From positions 1 to 33,512 of the forward strand of contig JAFLVH010000011.1 in NCBI GenBank assembly GCA_022508365.1: a DNA stretch of 33,512 nucleotides. The letters run 5' to 3'. A model generated the notes under the pieces. That model was not told the origin of the DNA. It was given only the letters and a program-made list of their open reading frames with translations, and did not search any database. This document shows, piece by piece, positions 7,366-14,761 of this stretch. This stretch comes from Clostridiales bacterium. GTDB lineage: Bacteria; Bacillota; Clostridia; Christensenellales; Pumilibacteraceae. Every line of letters begins with the position of its first letter. The stretch's first letter is position 1. The translations under genes and the position numbers were made by a program.

Positions 7366-8388
7366 ATGCAAGACACGAGAGATATTCGCTCCATATGTTT
7401 ACATTGTTTTGCCACTCTCGACCCTAAAAAGCGAGTTTGTCCGAGGTGCGGAAAAAAGGGCGACGAGGTGTCCCCCGCAGGCGCACTGCCATTTCGCTCC
7501 ATGCTGTCGGGCAGATATATAATAGGCTCGCCACTCGGTCGCGGCGGCTTTGGCATAACGTATAAGGCGTATGACATGTACACCTCGTCTTGCGTTGCTA
7601 TCAAGGAGTTTTTTCCCAAAGGCTACACCCACAGACTGCCCAACACCTGCGCGGTGCTTGTAAGCAACGAGGAGGGCTCCAAGGCCTTTAACTACTGGCT
7701 GACCGCGTTTGTGCAGGAAGCAAAGGTGCTCACCTCTATAAAGGATTTGCCCGGCATAGTAAAAATTCACGATTTTTTTCTTACCAATAACACCGCGTAC
7801 ATAGTTATGGAGTTTCTTGTCGGCTGCAGCCTGCACCGTTTTATTCACGGCAGAGGCGGAAGGCTTCACCTAAACGAAACGCTAAACATAATGCGCCCGG
7901 TGATAGAAGCGCTGCTGCGGCTGCACCAGTACGGCGTGATACACAAAGACATCTCGCCCGAAAACATTCAGATAGTGGACAACAAGACCATAAAGTTTAT
8001 AGACTTCGGCGCGGCGTCCATCTATACGCAGAACGTACAAAAGCCCTTTTTTGTGCTAAAAAAGGGATACTCGCCGCTCGAATTGTATTCACAGGGCGGA
8101 AAGCAAGGACCGTGGACGGACGTATACGAGCTGGGCGCAACCATATACACCTGCTTAGTGGGCAATCCTCCGCCCGAAGCGCCCGAGCGCAGAATAAGCG
8201 ACAAGCTGGTTCCGCCCTCCGCTCTCGGCGTACAGATTCAGCCTGTGCGCGAAAAGTCGCTTCTTAAAGCGCTGTCCATATACCCGAAGGACAGATACGG
8301 CAACGTCGCCGAGTTTAGGCAGATGTTTTTCGGCGAATTCATGCCAAACACCACCGTCCACACCAAGCCGAACAGCGACGGCAATTAA
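7366..8388 (+). CDS. Ser/Thr protein kinase with N-terminal zinc ribbon
   Basis: The 340-residue soluble kinase opens with a CxxC-x10-CxxC zinc ribbon (Cys 11, 14, 25, 28). The kinase domain follows: glycine loop GRGGFG (58-63), ATP-binding Lys in VAIKE (K80), catalytic loop HKDISPEN in place of HRD, metal-binding DFGAA, and a YSPLELY/QGPWTDVYELGA segment typical of clostridial Hanks-type kinases. There is no membrane segment and there are no PASTA repeats, so it is not PrkC-like. The ATG at 7366 keeps the zinc ribbon; the next Met would remove it, and there is no Shine-Dalgarno because the transcript appears leaderless. It is first in an operon with grpB-like and csaA-like genes. Substrate unknown. 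Confidence 0.88.
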   Translation: MQDTRDIRSICLHCFATLDPKKRVCPRCGKKGDEVSPAGALPFRSMLSGRYIIGSPLGRGGFGITYKAYDMYTSSCVAIKEFFPKGYTHRLPNTCAVLVSNEEGSKAFNYWLTAFVQEAKVLTSIKDLPGIVKIHDFFLTNNTAYIVMEFLVGCSLHRFIHGRGGRLHLNETLNIMRPVIEALLRLHQYGVIHKDISPENIQIVDNKTIKFIDFGAASIYTQNVQKPFFVLKKGYSPLELYSQGGKQGPWTDVYELGATIYTCLVGNPPPEAPERRISDKLVPPSALGVQIQPVREKSLLKALSIYPKDRYGNVAEFRQMFFGEFMPNTTVHTKPNSDGN

Positions 8389-8391
8389 GCT

Positions 8392-8934
8392 ATGGGCAAA
8401 AAACTTTCGGAAATGACACTAAAAGAATTGTGGGAGCTTTTCCCCATCGTCCTGACGGCGCCAAGCGACCGTTGGGATTTATATTATGCAGAGGAAGAAA
8501 AAAATCTAAAAAGCGTTTTGCCCGAAACCGCCGTAATAAGTCATATAGGCAGCACGGCGGTACCAGGGATTTGGGCAAAACCGATAATAGACATTCTTGT
8601 AGAAGTAGGCGATTTTTCGGACGCCGCTGTCGCGATAGAAAAATGCGGCTATATAAAAATGTCGGAAAGCAAAAACAGAATGTCCTTTAACAAGGGCTAT
8701 ACCGAAAACGGCTTTGCAGAAAGAGTCTATCACCTGCACCTTAGATTATTCGGCGACAATGACGAGATATACTTCCGCGATTATCTGATAACCCACCCCG
8801 ACGTAGCAAAGGAATACGAAAAGCTAAAGAAAGAGTTTTGGAAAAAATTCGAGCACGATAGGGACGGCTACACCGACGCCAAAAGTGAGTTTGTAAAAGC
8901 TTACACGGCAAAGGCAAAACAAATCACCGATTAA
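8392..8934 (+). CDS. GrpB-family protein (nucleotidyltransferase fold)
   Basis: The 180-residue protein contains the GrpB/UPF0157 hallmark HIGSTAVPGIWAKPIIDILV, a nucleotidyltransferase-like core, and downstream conserved Hxx(L)H and RDYLITHPDVAKEYEKLK segments. Family members are annotated from distant relation to nucleotidyltransferases; a biochemical role is not established. The length is normal for the family. It begins 3 nt after the kinase stop codon, implying coupling, and has no strong Shine-Dalgarno of its own. Function in this operon is unknown. Confidence 0.85.
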   Translation: MGKKLSEMTLKELWELFPIVLTAPSDRWDLYYAEEEKNLKSVLPETAVISHIGSTAVPGIWAKPIIDILVEVGDFSDAAVAIEKCGYIKMSESKNRMSFNKGYTENGFAERVYHLHLRLFGDNDEIYFRDYLITHPDVAKEYEKLKKEFWKKFEHDRDGYTDAKSEFVKAYTAKAKQITD

Positions 8935-8944
8935 GGAATAATAT

Positions 8945-9274
8945 ATGGCAACCTTCGAGGATTTTACTAAACTTGATATTCGCGTAGGAACGATAATCGA
9001 GGCAGAAGTTTTTTCAAAAGCAAAAAAGCCCGCATACAAGCTGAAGATAGATTTCGGCGAAAATATAGGTATAAAAAAATCGTCGGCGCAAATCACGGAG
9101 CTTTACACCATAGACGAGCTGATAGGCAAACAGGTTTTGGCGGTTGTCAATTTTCCGCCGCGCCAAATCGCAGACTTCATGTCCGAGGTGCTGGTATTGG
9201 GCACGTACAGCAACGGTGGCGTCGTACTGGTTACGCCCGATAAAACCGCGGCAAATGGCGACAAGTTGGGATAA
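8945..9274 (+). CDS. csaA: CsaA-like tRNA-binding domain protein
   Basis: The 109-residue single-domain protein has the OB-fold tRNA-binding module found at the C-terminus of MetRS and in CsaA. Visible marks are LDIRVGTIIEAEVFSKAKKP, the internal SSAQIT, and the VVNFPPRQIADFMSEVLVLG core. CsaA is described as a secretion-related chaperone with tRNA-binding fold; whether this member binds tRNA or proteins cannot be told. AAGGAA lies 5 nt before the ATG. It is the last gene of the kinase operon, and no clear terminator follows before the SRP RNA promoter. Confidence 0.9.
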   Translation: MATFEDFTKLDIRVGTIIEAEVFSKAKKPAYKLKIDFGENIGIKKSSAQITELYTIDELIGKQVLAVVNFPPRQIADFMSEVLVLGTYSNGGVVLVTPDKTAANGDKLG

Positions 9275-9297
9275 AAGCAACTTCGCCGCAAAAAAAT

Positions 9298-9324
9298 AAT
9301 TCCGAATTATGAATTCCGAATTAA
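9298..9324. repeat. AATTCCGAATTA short repeat
   Basis: Two imperfect copies of AATTCCGAATTA lie between csaA and the SRP RNA promoter. They belong to the same AATTC-rich class seen in other gaps, for example in the dnaA leader. Confidence 0.6.
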
Positions 9325-9334
9325 CTAAAAACGC

Positions 9335-9363
9335 TTGATTTTTGCAAACAAATGCCGTATAAT
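9335..9363 (+). promoter_or_regulatory. Promoter of the SRP RNA
   Basis: TTGATT (9335-9340), 17-bp spacer and TATAAT (9358-9363). The predicted start, near 9370, coincides with the first base of the terminal helix of the SRP RNA. Confidence 0.85.
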
Positions 9364-9369
9364 AACCGT

Positions 9370-9635
9370 ACTGCGCTAGACGGAGAGGTAGCGGCACTCT
9401 GTAACCTACAATCCGCTATAGATGGGTCGAACGCCGTCCCCGGTTTGCGTATGGAAGGTCCGTTGCCGTTAGGTGATGTTGATACTAAGGTCTTGTGCAA
9501 CGTCTGCTTGCGAACCGTGTCAGGGCTTGACCGCAGCAGCACTAAACAAGATGTGGCGTGTGCCACAAGGTAGCTTTAGCGGAGTCAACCGACGGAAAAA
9601 CGCTTCGGTGCGTATTATCAAAGGCGGTGCGCAGT
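9370..9635 (+). ncRNA. ffs: Signal recognition particle RNA, large bacterial type
   Basis: This is the RNA scaffold of SRP, which targets ribosomes with nascent membrane proteins to FtsY and the translocon. The 5' Alu domain (GGTAGCGGCACTCTGTAACC region, 9387-9406) marks the large Firmicutes type. The S domain carries GTGTCAGG (9517-9524) and GCAGCAGC (9533-9540) around helix 8. The ends pair: ACTGCGC (9370-9376) with GCGCAGT (9629-9635), giving about 266 nt. Between CAGG and AGCAG the apical loop reads TGAC (9528-9531) instead of the usual GGAA-type loop, with a U-C mismatch next to it. Length across this segment is unchanged. A promoter and a terminator flank it. Confidence 0.93.
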
Positions 9636-9636
9636 T

Positions 9637-9675
9637 TCAAAACCCGACGAACTTTTACAGTTGGTCGGGTTTTGA
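9637..9675 (+). terminator. Terminator hairpin after the SRP RNA, probably bidirectional
   Basis: Perfect 12-bp stem (9637-9648 with 9664-9675) containing CCCGAC/GTCGGG and ending in TTTTGA. The A/T ends of the stem provide a U-tract on both strands, so it may also end the convergent serS operon. Confidence 0.85.
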
Positions 9676-9745
9676 ATTAAAGATATTTTATGAAAATTAA
9701 ATTATAATAAACCGCTGACAAAGGCGTCGTCAAGCATTTGGCTTG

Positions 9746-10090
9746 TTACTGTTTTTTTGCCGTTCTTACAAGCAGCATACAGGTGGATGTTCGGACGTAC
9801 CACTCCAGCCTGTCGGGATATTCGTAAATATACATATCGCTGTTTTCGCGCGAGGCAAACACCATGGGGAGTTCTACCTTTGGCGTGCTCGGCGCATAAG
9901 CGTTGTCCTGCGCCACAGGCTCGCCGAATAAGCTGCTTTGCGCGCTACCCCCTTGCGGTGCGGCGTTTTGATAGTTGCTGTTTTCGGGCGAACCGAAGTC
10001 TGTAGTGAACACCGTCTTTTCGCTGTAGCCGGTGGAATTTAGCTCGCTGCCCTGTCCGTCAAATGCTCTTCTTCTGCTGCTGCCAAACAT
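9746..10090 (-). CDS. Small hypothetical protein downstream of serS
   Basis: The 114-residue protein is not recognised. The first 60-65 residues are Ser/Asn/Gln/Gly-rich and look disordered; the C-terminal 45 residues contain a more regular segment (DMYIYEYPDRLEWYVRT) rich in aromatic residues, ending in basic AKKQ. No signal peptide, membrane segment or metal motif is visible. GAGGTAATATC precedes the ATG and includes the serS stop, with only 4 nt between stop and start, so it is probably translated together with serS. The coding call rests on this coupling and an intact frame. Confidence 0.7.
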   Translation of the reverse strand: MFGSSRRRAFDGQGSELNSTGYSEKTVFTTDFGSPENSNYQNAAPQGGSAQSSLFGEPVAQDNAYAPSTPKVELPMVFASRENSDMYIYEYPDRLEWYVRTSTCMLLVRTAKKQ

Positions 10091-10094
10091 GATA

Positions 10095-11372
10095 TTACCT
10101 CAACACGTCAGTACCCAAAAATTCGCGTAAGACCTCCGGCACGGTGACCGATCCGTCTTTGTTTTGGTTTTGCTCTACTATTGCGGGCAGTACGCGCGAT
10201 GTTGCAAGGCCGGAGCCGTTGAGCGTGTGTACATACCCTATCTTGCCGTCCGCACCGCGGTAGCGCGTCATGTTGCGCCGCGCCTGATAATCGTTTGCGT
10301 TGGACACCGAGCTTACCTCTTTGTATATGCCCATGGACGGAATCCATATCTCTATATCGTACGTGCGCGCCATGCTTGCCGAGCAGTCGCCCGCCGCAAG
10401 CTTACTTAGCCTGTAGTGAAGACCCAAACCCTCCACCAAAGCGCACGCCTTGTTTACAAGCTCCTCAAACGCCGCCTTGCTCTGCTCGGGCGTAGTCACC
10501 TGCACCATCTCCACCTTGTTAAACTGGTGGCCTCTGATCATGCCGCGCTCCTCCGCACGGTACGACCCTGCCTCCTTGCGGTAGCACGGCGTATATGCAA
10601 ACAGCTTTTTGGGCAGTTCGCTCTCCTGCAAAATCTCGCCGCGGTACATATTGACAAGCGCGGTCTCCGCGGTGGGCAGCATAAATCTTTTTGCCGCAAT
10701 ATTGTCGTCCGCGGTTTCCACGCGGTAGACGTCGTCCTCAAACTTGGGGAACTGTCCGGCGCCCAGCCCGCACTCGTAGTTAAGCATGTGCGGCGGAAGT
10801 ATAAAGTTGTATCCGTCCTTGGTGTGCGTCTTAATAAAATAATTGATAAGCGCCCACTCGAGCAGCGCGCCCTTGCCGGTGTACAGCCACGACCCGTTGC
10901 CTGCAAGCTTTACGCCGCGCTCGTAGTCGATAAGCTTTAGGCTCTCGCAAAGCTCCACGTGATTTTTGACGGGGAAATCAAACTCGGGCTTTTTGCCCCA
11001 AATCTTGATCACCTCGTTTTGCTCCTTGCCGCCAGCGACAACGTCCTCGTCGGGCAGATTGGGCAGGCAAAGCAGCGCAGTCTTAAGCTCCTCGTCAACA
11101 GCTTTAAGCATGTCTTCGCCGCCCGCGATCTCCTCGCCGATCTCGCGCATTCTGGCAAATATGGGCTGAACGTCCTTGCCCTCTTTTTTGAGCCGAGGAA
11201 TGTCCGCGCTGACTTTGTTCTTTTCGGCCTTGAGCGCTTCGGTCTTGCCTATGATTTCGCGCCGCTTTTGGTCCAAAGCAAGAATGGCGTTTAAATCGGC
11301 GTCACAGCCGCGCTTGGCGAGCGCCGCCGCCACAAAATCCGGATTGCTTCGTATAAGGTTGATATCTATCAT
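10095..11372 (-). CDS. serS: Seryl-tRNA synthetase
   Basis: The 425-residue class II synthetase charges tRNA-Ser (and tRNA-Sec where present). The N-terminal long coiled-coil arm (about residues 30-105) binds the tRNA variable arm. Conserved class II elements follow: TAETALVN, the motif 2 segment CYRKEAGS ... RGMIRGHQFNKVEM, and the motif 3 segment NGSGLATSRVLPAIVEQNQ. Length is typical. AAAGGACG lies upstream of the ATG. It is expressed from a promoter at 11422-11450 with a leader of about 45 nt, too short for a T-box. Confidence 0.98.
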   Translation of the reverse strand: MIDINLIRSNPDFVAAALAKRGCDADLNAILALDQKRREIIGKTEALKAEKNKVSADIPRLKKEGKDVQPIFARMREIGEEIAGGEDMLKAVDEELKTALLCLPNLPDEDVVAGGKEQNEVIKIWGKKPEFDFPVKNHVELCESLKLIDYERGVKLAGNGSWLYTGKGALLEWALINYFIKTHTKDGYNFILPPHMLNYECGLGAGQFPKFEDDVYRVETADDNIAAKRFMLPTAETALVNMYRGEILQESELPKKLFAYTPCYRKEAGSYRAEERGMIRGHQFNKVEMVQVTTPEQSKAAFEELVNKACALVEGLGLHYRLSKLAAGDCSASMARTYDIEIWIPSMGIYKEVSSVSNANDYQARRNMTRYRGADGKIGYVHTLNGSGLATSRVLPAIVEQNQNKDGSVTVPEVLREFLGTDVLR

Positions 11373-11421
11373 ATGTTCGTCCTTTGGCTGACCATTTTAA
11401 TTTTAAGCCATTATCTTTTAC

Positions 11422-11450
11422 ATTATAACATTAAAATGCGCCAATAGCAA
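11422..11450 (-). promoter_or_regulatory. Promoter of serS
   Basis: On the minus strand, TTGCTA (11445-11450), 17-bp spacer and TATAAT (11422-11427). It predicts a leader of about 45 nt with a normal ribosome-binding site. Confidence 0.75.
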
Positions 11451-11467
11451 CAATATACGGCGAATTA

Positions 11468-13102
11468 TTATTTTTCTTTTTGCAAGTCCCGATCTTTTTT
11501 GCGACCGAGCTTAAATCTTTCAAACTCGGATTTAATATTTATCGCGCCCGAAAAAAGTATCCCCAATAGATAGATTACGGCAAACACCGCCGCGCCTATT
11601 ATCATCTGCCACAGATACGGAAGCAAGCCGGTGAGCGCAACCGTAACGCCCCAAAATCCGAGGCTGCCAAGCGCAGTGAAAATCCCCGGCACGATAAACG
11701 CGTTTTTTACGTCCGCACCGATCTTAATATACCTGTAAGCGCTCCGCATGGAAAGCGCCGCCGCCACACCGTAGCACAGCGTTGTGCCGAAAGCCGCACC
11801 CGTTATCCCGAACGCGCGCACGACAAACGGCGTAAGCCCCACCTTGACGCACGCCCCGATAAGCAGGTTTATTACAGGCTTGTGCGCCTTGTTGTAGCCC
11901 TGCAGCACGGACGTGGACAACTGAAGTATTCCGATATAAAATACCGACAGGGACTCCACGCGCAATAGCCGAGCCGCCAAAACAAGCTGGTCATCCGTAA
12001 GCCCCCTGCGATAGAGCACATTGATCACCGGCTCCGGAAATACCAAAAAAACGACGGTTATCGGCATTGTAAAAATCAATATCCATTTTACCGCGCTTTT
12101 TGTGGGAGAAACTGCGTCCTCACCACGCTCCACAGCGCGCGTAATAGTCGGCAAAAATGCAATGGCAACGGACAGCGCGACCACCGTTGGCATATTGATG
12201 AGCGTGCCGACAGGCCCCACAAACAGCCCGAACATAGCCGTTGCGCTGTTCTTGCTCGCGCCGCCGTGCATAAGCAAATTTATTACCAGCACCGAATCTA
12301 TCATCTGTGTTATGGGCAGAACGAGCGCACCGAGCATGACGGACAGCGCAAAGGAAAACAATTCCTTAAGCAGTCTCTTGTCATCCACCGAAGGCGCAGC
12401 GGCAAACTCTTGCGAAGCCTCGGCATTCAGCGCACGGAGACGTGAAAGCCTCATCCGTCTTTTTCCGCCGACAGCATACCTGATGCCAAGGTACAAAAGC
12501 GCGGTTAGCTCGCTTGCCGACACGCCGAGTAACGCCCCTGCCACCGCGTATTTTACGCCGTACGGCAAAAACAGCTTGCTTAAGTACAGTCCTAAAACAA
12601 GCTTGACCACCTGCTCTATCAGCTGGCTTATGCCGCCCGGCAACATTTGCGATTTGCCCTGAAAGTAACCGCGTAGCACGTTTATTCCGCCGGCAAAAAG
12701 CAGTGACGGACAGAGCGCCAAATACGAAATAGCCGCATCCGTATTGCCCTGAACGCCCGATATTACGTTTCTTAGCACCGCCACGGCGGCGGCACACAGC
12801 ACCGCAACAACCGTAAGCGGAAGCAAGGCTATTTTTATCGTGCGCTTAGCCGCACCGTCAATCCCGAGCGCAGTGTACTTGGCAACCACGCGCGACACCG
12901 CACCCGAAATTCCGCCGCCACAAAACGAAAGTAACACAGTGTACAGCGGAAAGACCATTTGGTATAATCCCATGCCTTCCGCGCCCACTATGTTTGTAAG
13001 CGGCACGCGATACAACGCGCCGATAAACTTTGCGATAATCCCTATTGCCGCAAGCGCTATTGCACTTCTGCCCAGCGACTTAACCGTGTGCTCTTTTTCC
13101 AC
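11468..13102 (-). CDS. SpoVB-like polysaccharide/lipid flippase (MOP superfamily)
   Basis: The 544-residue multipass protein (about 14 membrane helices) resembles SpoVB and related oligosaccharide flippases, which move lipid-linked wall precursors across membranes. The N-terminal pattern (IGIIAKFIGALYRVPLTNIV, then GAEGMGLYQM) and the repeated long helices are characteristic. In Bacillus, SpoVB is needed for spore cortex formation. The last about 30 residues are charged and cytoplasmic. No Shine-Dalgarno precedes the ATG. A CATACTA box lies 3 nt upstream, with GAATT 18 bp before it, which resembles a sigma-G/F promoter but leaves little room for a transcript start. The spoVB name is plausible given spoIIID in the window, but paralogues in this family are common. 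Confidence 0.8.
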   Translation of the reverse strand: MEKEHTVKSLGRSAIALAAIGIIAKFIGALYRVPLTNIVGAEGMGLYQMVFPLYTVLLSFCGGGISGAVSRVVAKYTALGIDGAAKRTIKIALLPLTVVAVLCAAAVAVLRNVISGVQGNTDAAISYLALCPSLLFAGGINVLRGYFQGKSQMLPGGISQLIEQVVKLVLGLYLSKLFLPYGVKYAVAGALLGVSASELTALLYLGIRYAVGGKRRMRLSRLRALNAEASQEFAAAPSVDDKRLLKELFSFALSVMLGALVLPITQMIDSVLVINLLMHGGASKNSATAMFGLFVGPVGTLINMPTVVALSVAIAFLPTITRAVERGEDAVSPTKSAVKWILIFTMPITVVFLVFPEPVINVLYRRGLTDDQLVLAARLLRVESLSVFYIGILQLSTSVLQGYNKAHKPVINLLIGACVKVGLTPFVVRAFGITGAAFGTTLCYGVAAALSMRSAYRYIKIGADVKNAFIVPGIFTALGSLGFWGVTVALTGLLPYLWQMIIGAAVFAVIYLLGILFSGAINIKSEFERFKLGRKKDRDLQKEK

Positions 13103-13126
13103 ATATGTAGTATGAGAAAATCATTA

Positions 13127-13262
13127 GTGTGTAATTCAGAGTTAAGAGTTAATAGTTAAATAAGGTTTGCGCTGACGCATATTAAAGAATTTATATAATA
13201 GATAATAAGAGATAATAAAAAAGCGGCTCAGCCGAACCACCTTTAATTCTTAATTCTACATT
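13127..13262. repeat. AATTC/AGTTAA repeat region between ferredoxin and spoVB-like gene
   Basis: AATTCAGAGTTAAGAGTTAA-type copies lie on the left, an AT-rich centre includes a small GGCTCAGCC palindrome, and an inverted CTTTAATTCTTAATTC lies on the right. This looks like a non-coding composite repeat of the same class as other gaps. Confidence 0.55.
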
Positions 13263-13263
13263 A

Positions 13264-13289
13264 AAAAAACCGCCCTTAGGCGGTTTTTT
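13264..13289 (-). terminator. Terminator of the ferredoxin gene
   Basis: Eleven-bp stem AAAAAACCGCC / GGCGGTTTTTT with a 4-nt loop, 3 nt after the ferredoxin stop codon. It is symmetrical enough to work in both directions. Confidence 0.9.
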
Positions 13290-13292
13290 CTT

Positions 13293-13460
13293 TTACTCGG
13301 TGATAGCGCCGGTCGGGCACTCGCCCTCACATGCGCCGCAGTCAATGCAAGCGTCTGCGTCCACAACATACTTGCCGTCGCCCTCGCTGATAGCGTTTAC
13401 GGGGCAAGCCGCCGCGCACGCGCCACAGGAAATGCATTCATCGGAAATCTTGTGTGCCAT
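13293..13460 (-). CDS. 2[4Fe-4S] ferredoxin, clostridial type
   Basis: The 55-residue electron carrier has two cluster motifs, CISCGACAAACP and CIDCGACEGECP (CxxCxxCxxxCP each), placed symmetrically as in clostridial ferredoxins. It serves low-potential electron transfer with enzymes such as pyruvate:ferredoxin oxidoreductase or hydrogenase, indicating anaerobic metabolism. The start MAHKISDEC is chosen because GGAGG lies 6 nt upstream; a longer frame to 13499 lacks such a site. It is monocistronic with a perfect promoter and its own terminator, suggesting high expression. Confidence 0.95.
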   Translation of the reverse strand: MAHKISDECISCGACAAACPVNAISEGDGKYVVDADACIDCGACEGECPTGAITE

Positions 13461-13487
13461 AATAAACCTCCATAAATTTATACCGCA

Positions 13488-13516
13488 ATTATAACACACA
13501 TGTAAAAAATTGTCAA
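13488..13516 (-). promoter_or_regulatory. Perfect sigma-A promoter of the ferredoxin gene
   Basis: On the minus strand, TTGACA (13511-13516), 17-bp spacer and TATAAT (13488-13493). The leader is about 20-25 nt and contains a GGAGG ribosome-binding site. Confidence 0.93.
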
Positions 13517-13576
13517 TGCGATAAATACATTTATTCAGTTAGCAGGAGCGAACAATTTGTTTTTGGAAAGGACCTT

Positions 13577-14761
13577 TTATTCGCCGCCCTGATTGCCTTG
13601 CGGATTCTGCGGCTTAGGCTGCTTGTTTTTGTTGAACTTGTGCTTTTTCTTTTTTCCGCCGTTTTTATTGCCGCCGTTGTTATTACTTCCGCCGTTAGCG
13701 TTACCGCCCTGCGCGTTGTTATTATTATTGTTTTCACTGCCGCCGACCGCAGCTTCTGCGGGTCTCGGCTTGCCGCCGTGGCGGTTTTTGTTTTTGCGGC
13801 CGCCGCCGTTGTTGTTATTATTGCCGTTGTTGTTAGCGGTGTTATTACCCTGCACGCCGTTATTGTTATTCTTGCTGCCGTGGGCTTTTTGTCCGTCGCG
13901 TTCGTGCCCGGTAGCCGCACTGTCCGCAGCCGGCTCCTTATTGTCACGTCCTTCGCAATTCAAATCGTTTAGTGAGTATTCGACAAACTCGAAGTTGTCC
14001 TCGTCGCCCACGCGGACGCGCACCTTTTCCGTAAGCGGCGTGACAGACACAACCGTACCGCGCCTGCCGTCCGGGCATGTCACCCAGGACCCGTTCTTGG
14101 GGGCTCTACGCATGACTTCTTCGTACGTCTTATTCTCGTACGCCAGACAGCAAAGGAGCCTGCCGCACATACCGTTTATCTTGTTGGGCGTGAGCGCAAG
14201 GTTTTGGCACTTTGCCATCTTTATGGAAACGTGCTCGGAATCCGACTCGAACCTGCCGCAGCAGCACGGCATTCCGCACGCGCCAAGCGAGCCTATAAGC
14301 TTGCACTCCTCTCGCGCGCCTATCTGCCTTAAGTCTATACGAATATGAAACGCTGATGCAAGGTCGCGCACAAGCTCCCTAAAGTCCACGCGCTGTTCGG
14401 CGGTAAAATACAACACCAGCTTGCTGTGATCTACGGTAAACTCGCAGTCCACAATCTTCATATCCAGTCCGCGCGCCGCCACCTTTTGCTTGGCGGTGGC
14501 TATAATCTCCTGCTTTTGCTTATCGTCCGCAAACGCCGCTTCCAAATCGCTTTCGGTGGCGACTCTGGTAACGCCCTTTAACGGCGCGACAAGCTTGCTT
14601 TCCTCCACTTCCGTCACCGGCAGAATCACCGTGGCAAGCTCCTCGCCGCGCTGAGTTTCCACCACCACCTTGCAGTTCTTAGGATACTCAACGCCCTCGG
14701 TGGGTGCAAAGTAGTACATTCGCGGCGAAGTGCGGAACCTGACGCCTATCACTTTCGGCAT
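13577..14761 (-). CDS. ricT: RicT/YaaT-like PSP1-domain protein with Asn-rich tail
   Basis: The 394-residue protein matches RicT (YaaT), a component of the Y-complex (RicA-RicF-RicT) that tunes RNase Y processing and, in Bacillus, competence and sporulation. The core (about 1-265) includes the PSP1 domain and the Cys-rich block with Cys at 162, 166-168, 185, 199, 204 and 205, which in RicT supports iron-sulfur clusters. Residues 271-394 form a low-complexity tail dominated by Asn, Gly and Lys with several Asn runs and a Lys-rich KKKKHKFNKNK segment, not part of the usual family length (about 270-300). GGAGG precedes the ATG. It overlaps holB by 13 nt, as holB-yaaT neighbours do in Bacillus. 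Confidence 0.92.
   Translation of the reverse strand: MPKVIGVRFRTSPRMYYFAPTEGVEYPKNCKVVVETQRGEELATVILPVTEVEESKLVAPLKGVTRVATESDLEAAFADDKQKQEIIATAKQKVAARGLDMKIVDCEFTVDHSKLVLYFTAEQRVDFRELVRDLASAFHIRIDLRQIGAREECKLIGSLGACGMPCCCGRFESDSEHVSIKMAKCQNLALTPNKINGMCGRLLCCLAYENKTYEEVMRRAPKNGSWVTCPDGRRGTVVSVTPLTEKVRVRVGDEDNFEFVEYSLNDLNCEGRDNKEPAADSAATGHERDGQKAHGSKNNNNGVQGNNTANNNGNNNNNGGGRKNKNRHGGKPRPAEAAVGGSENNNNNNAQGGNANGGSNNNGGNKNGGKKKKHKFNKNKQPKPQNPQGNQGGE

Noticed and set aside
13593-14348. Leu/Pro/Phe-rich plus-strand frame opposite ricT
   Set aside because: It mirrors the Asn/Gly-rich tail codons of ricT and looks like a false membrane protein.
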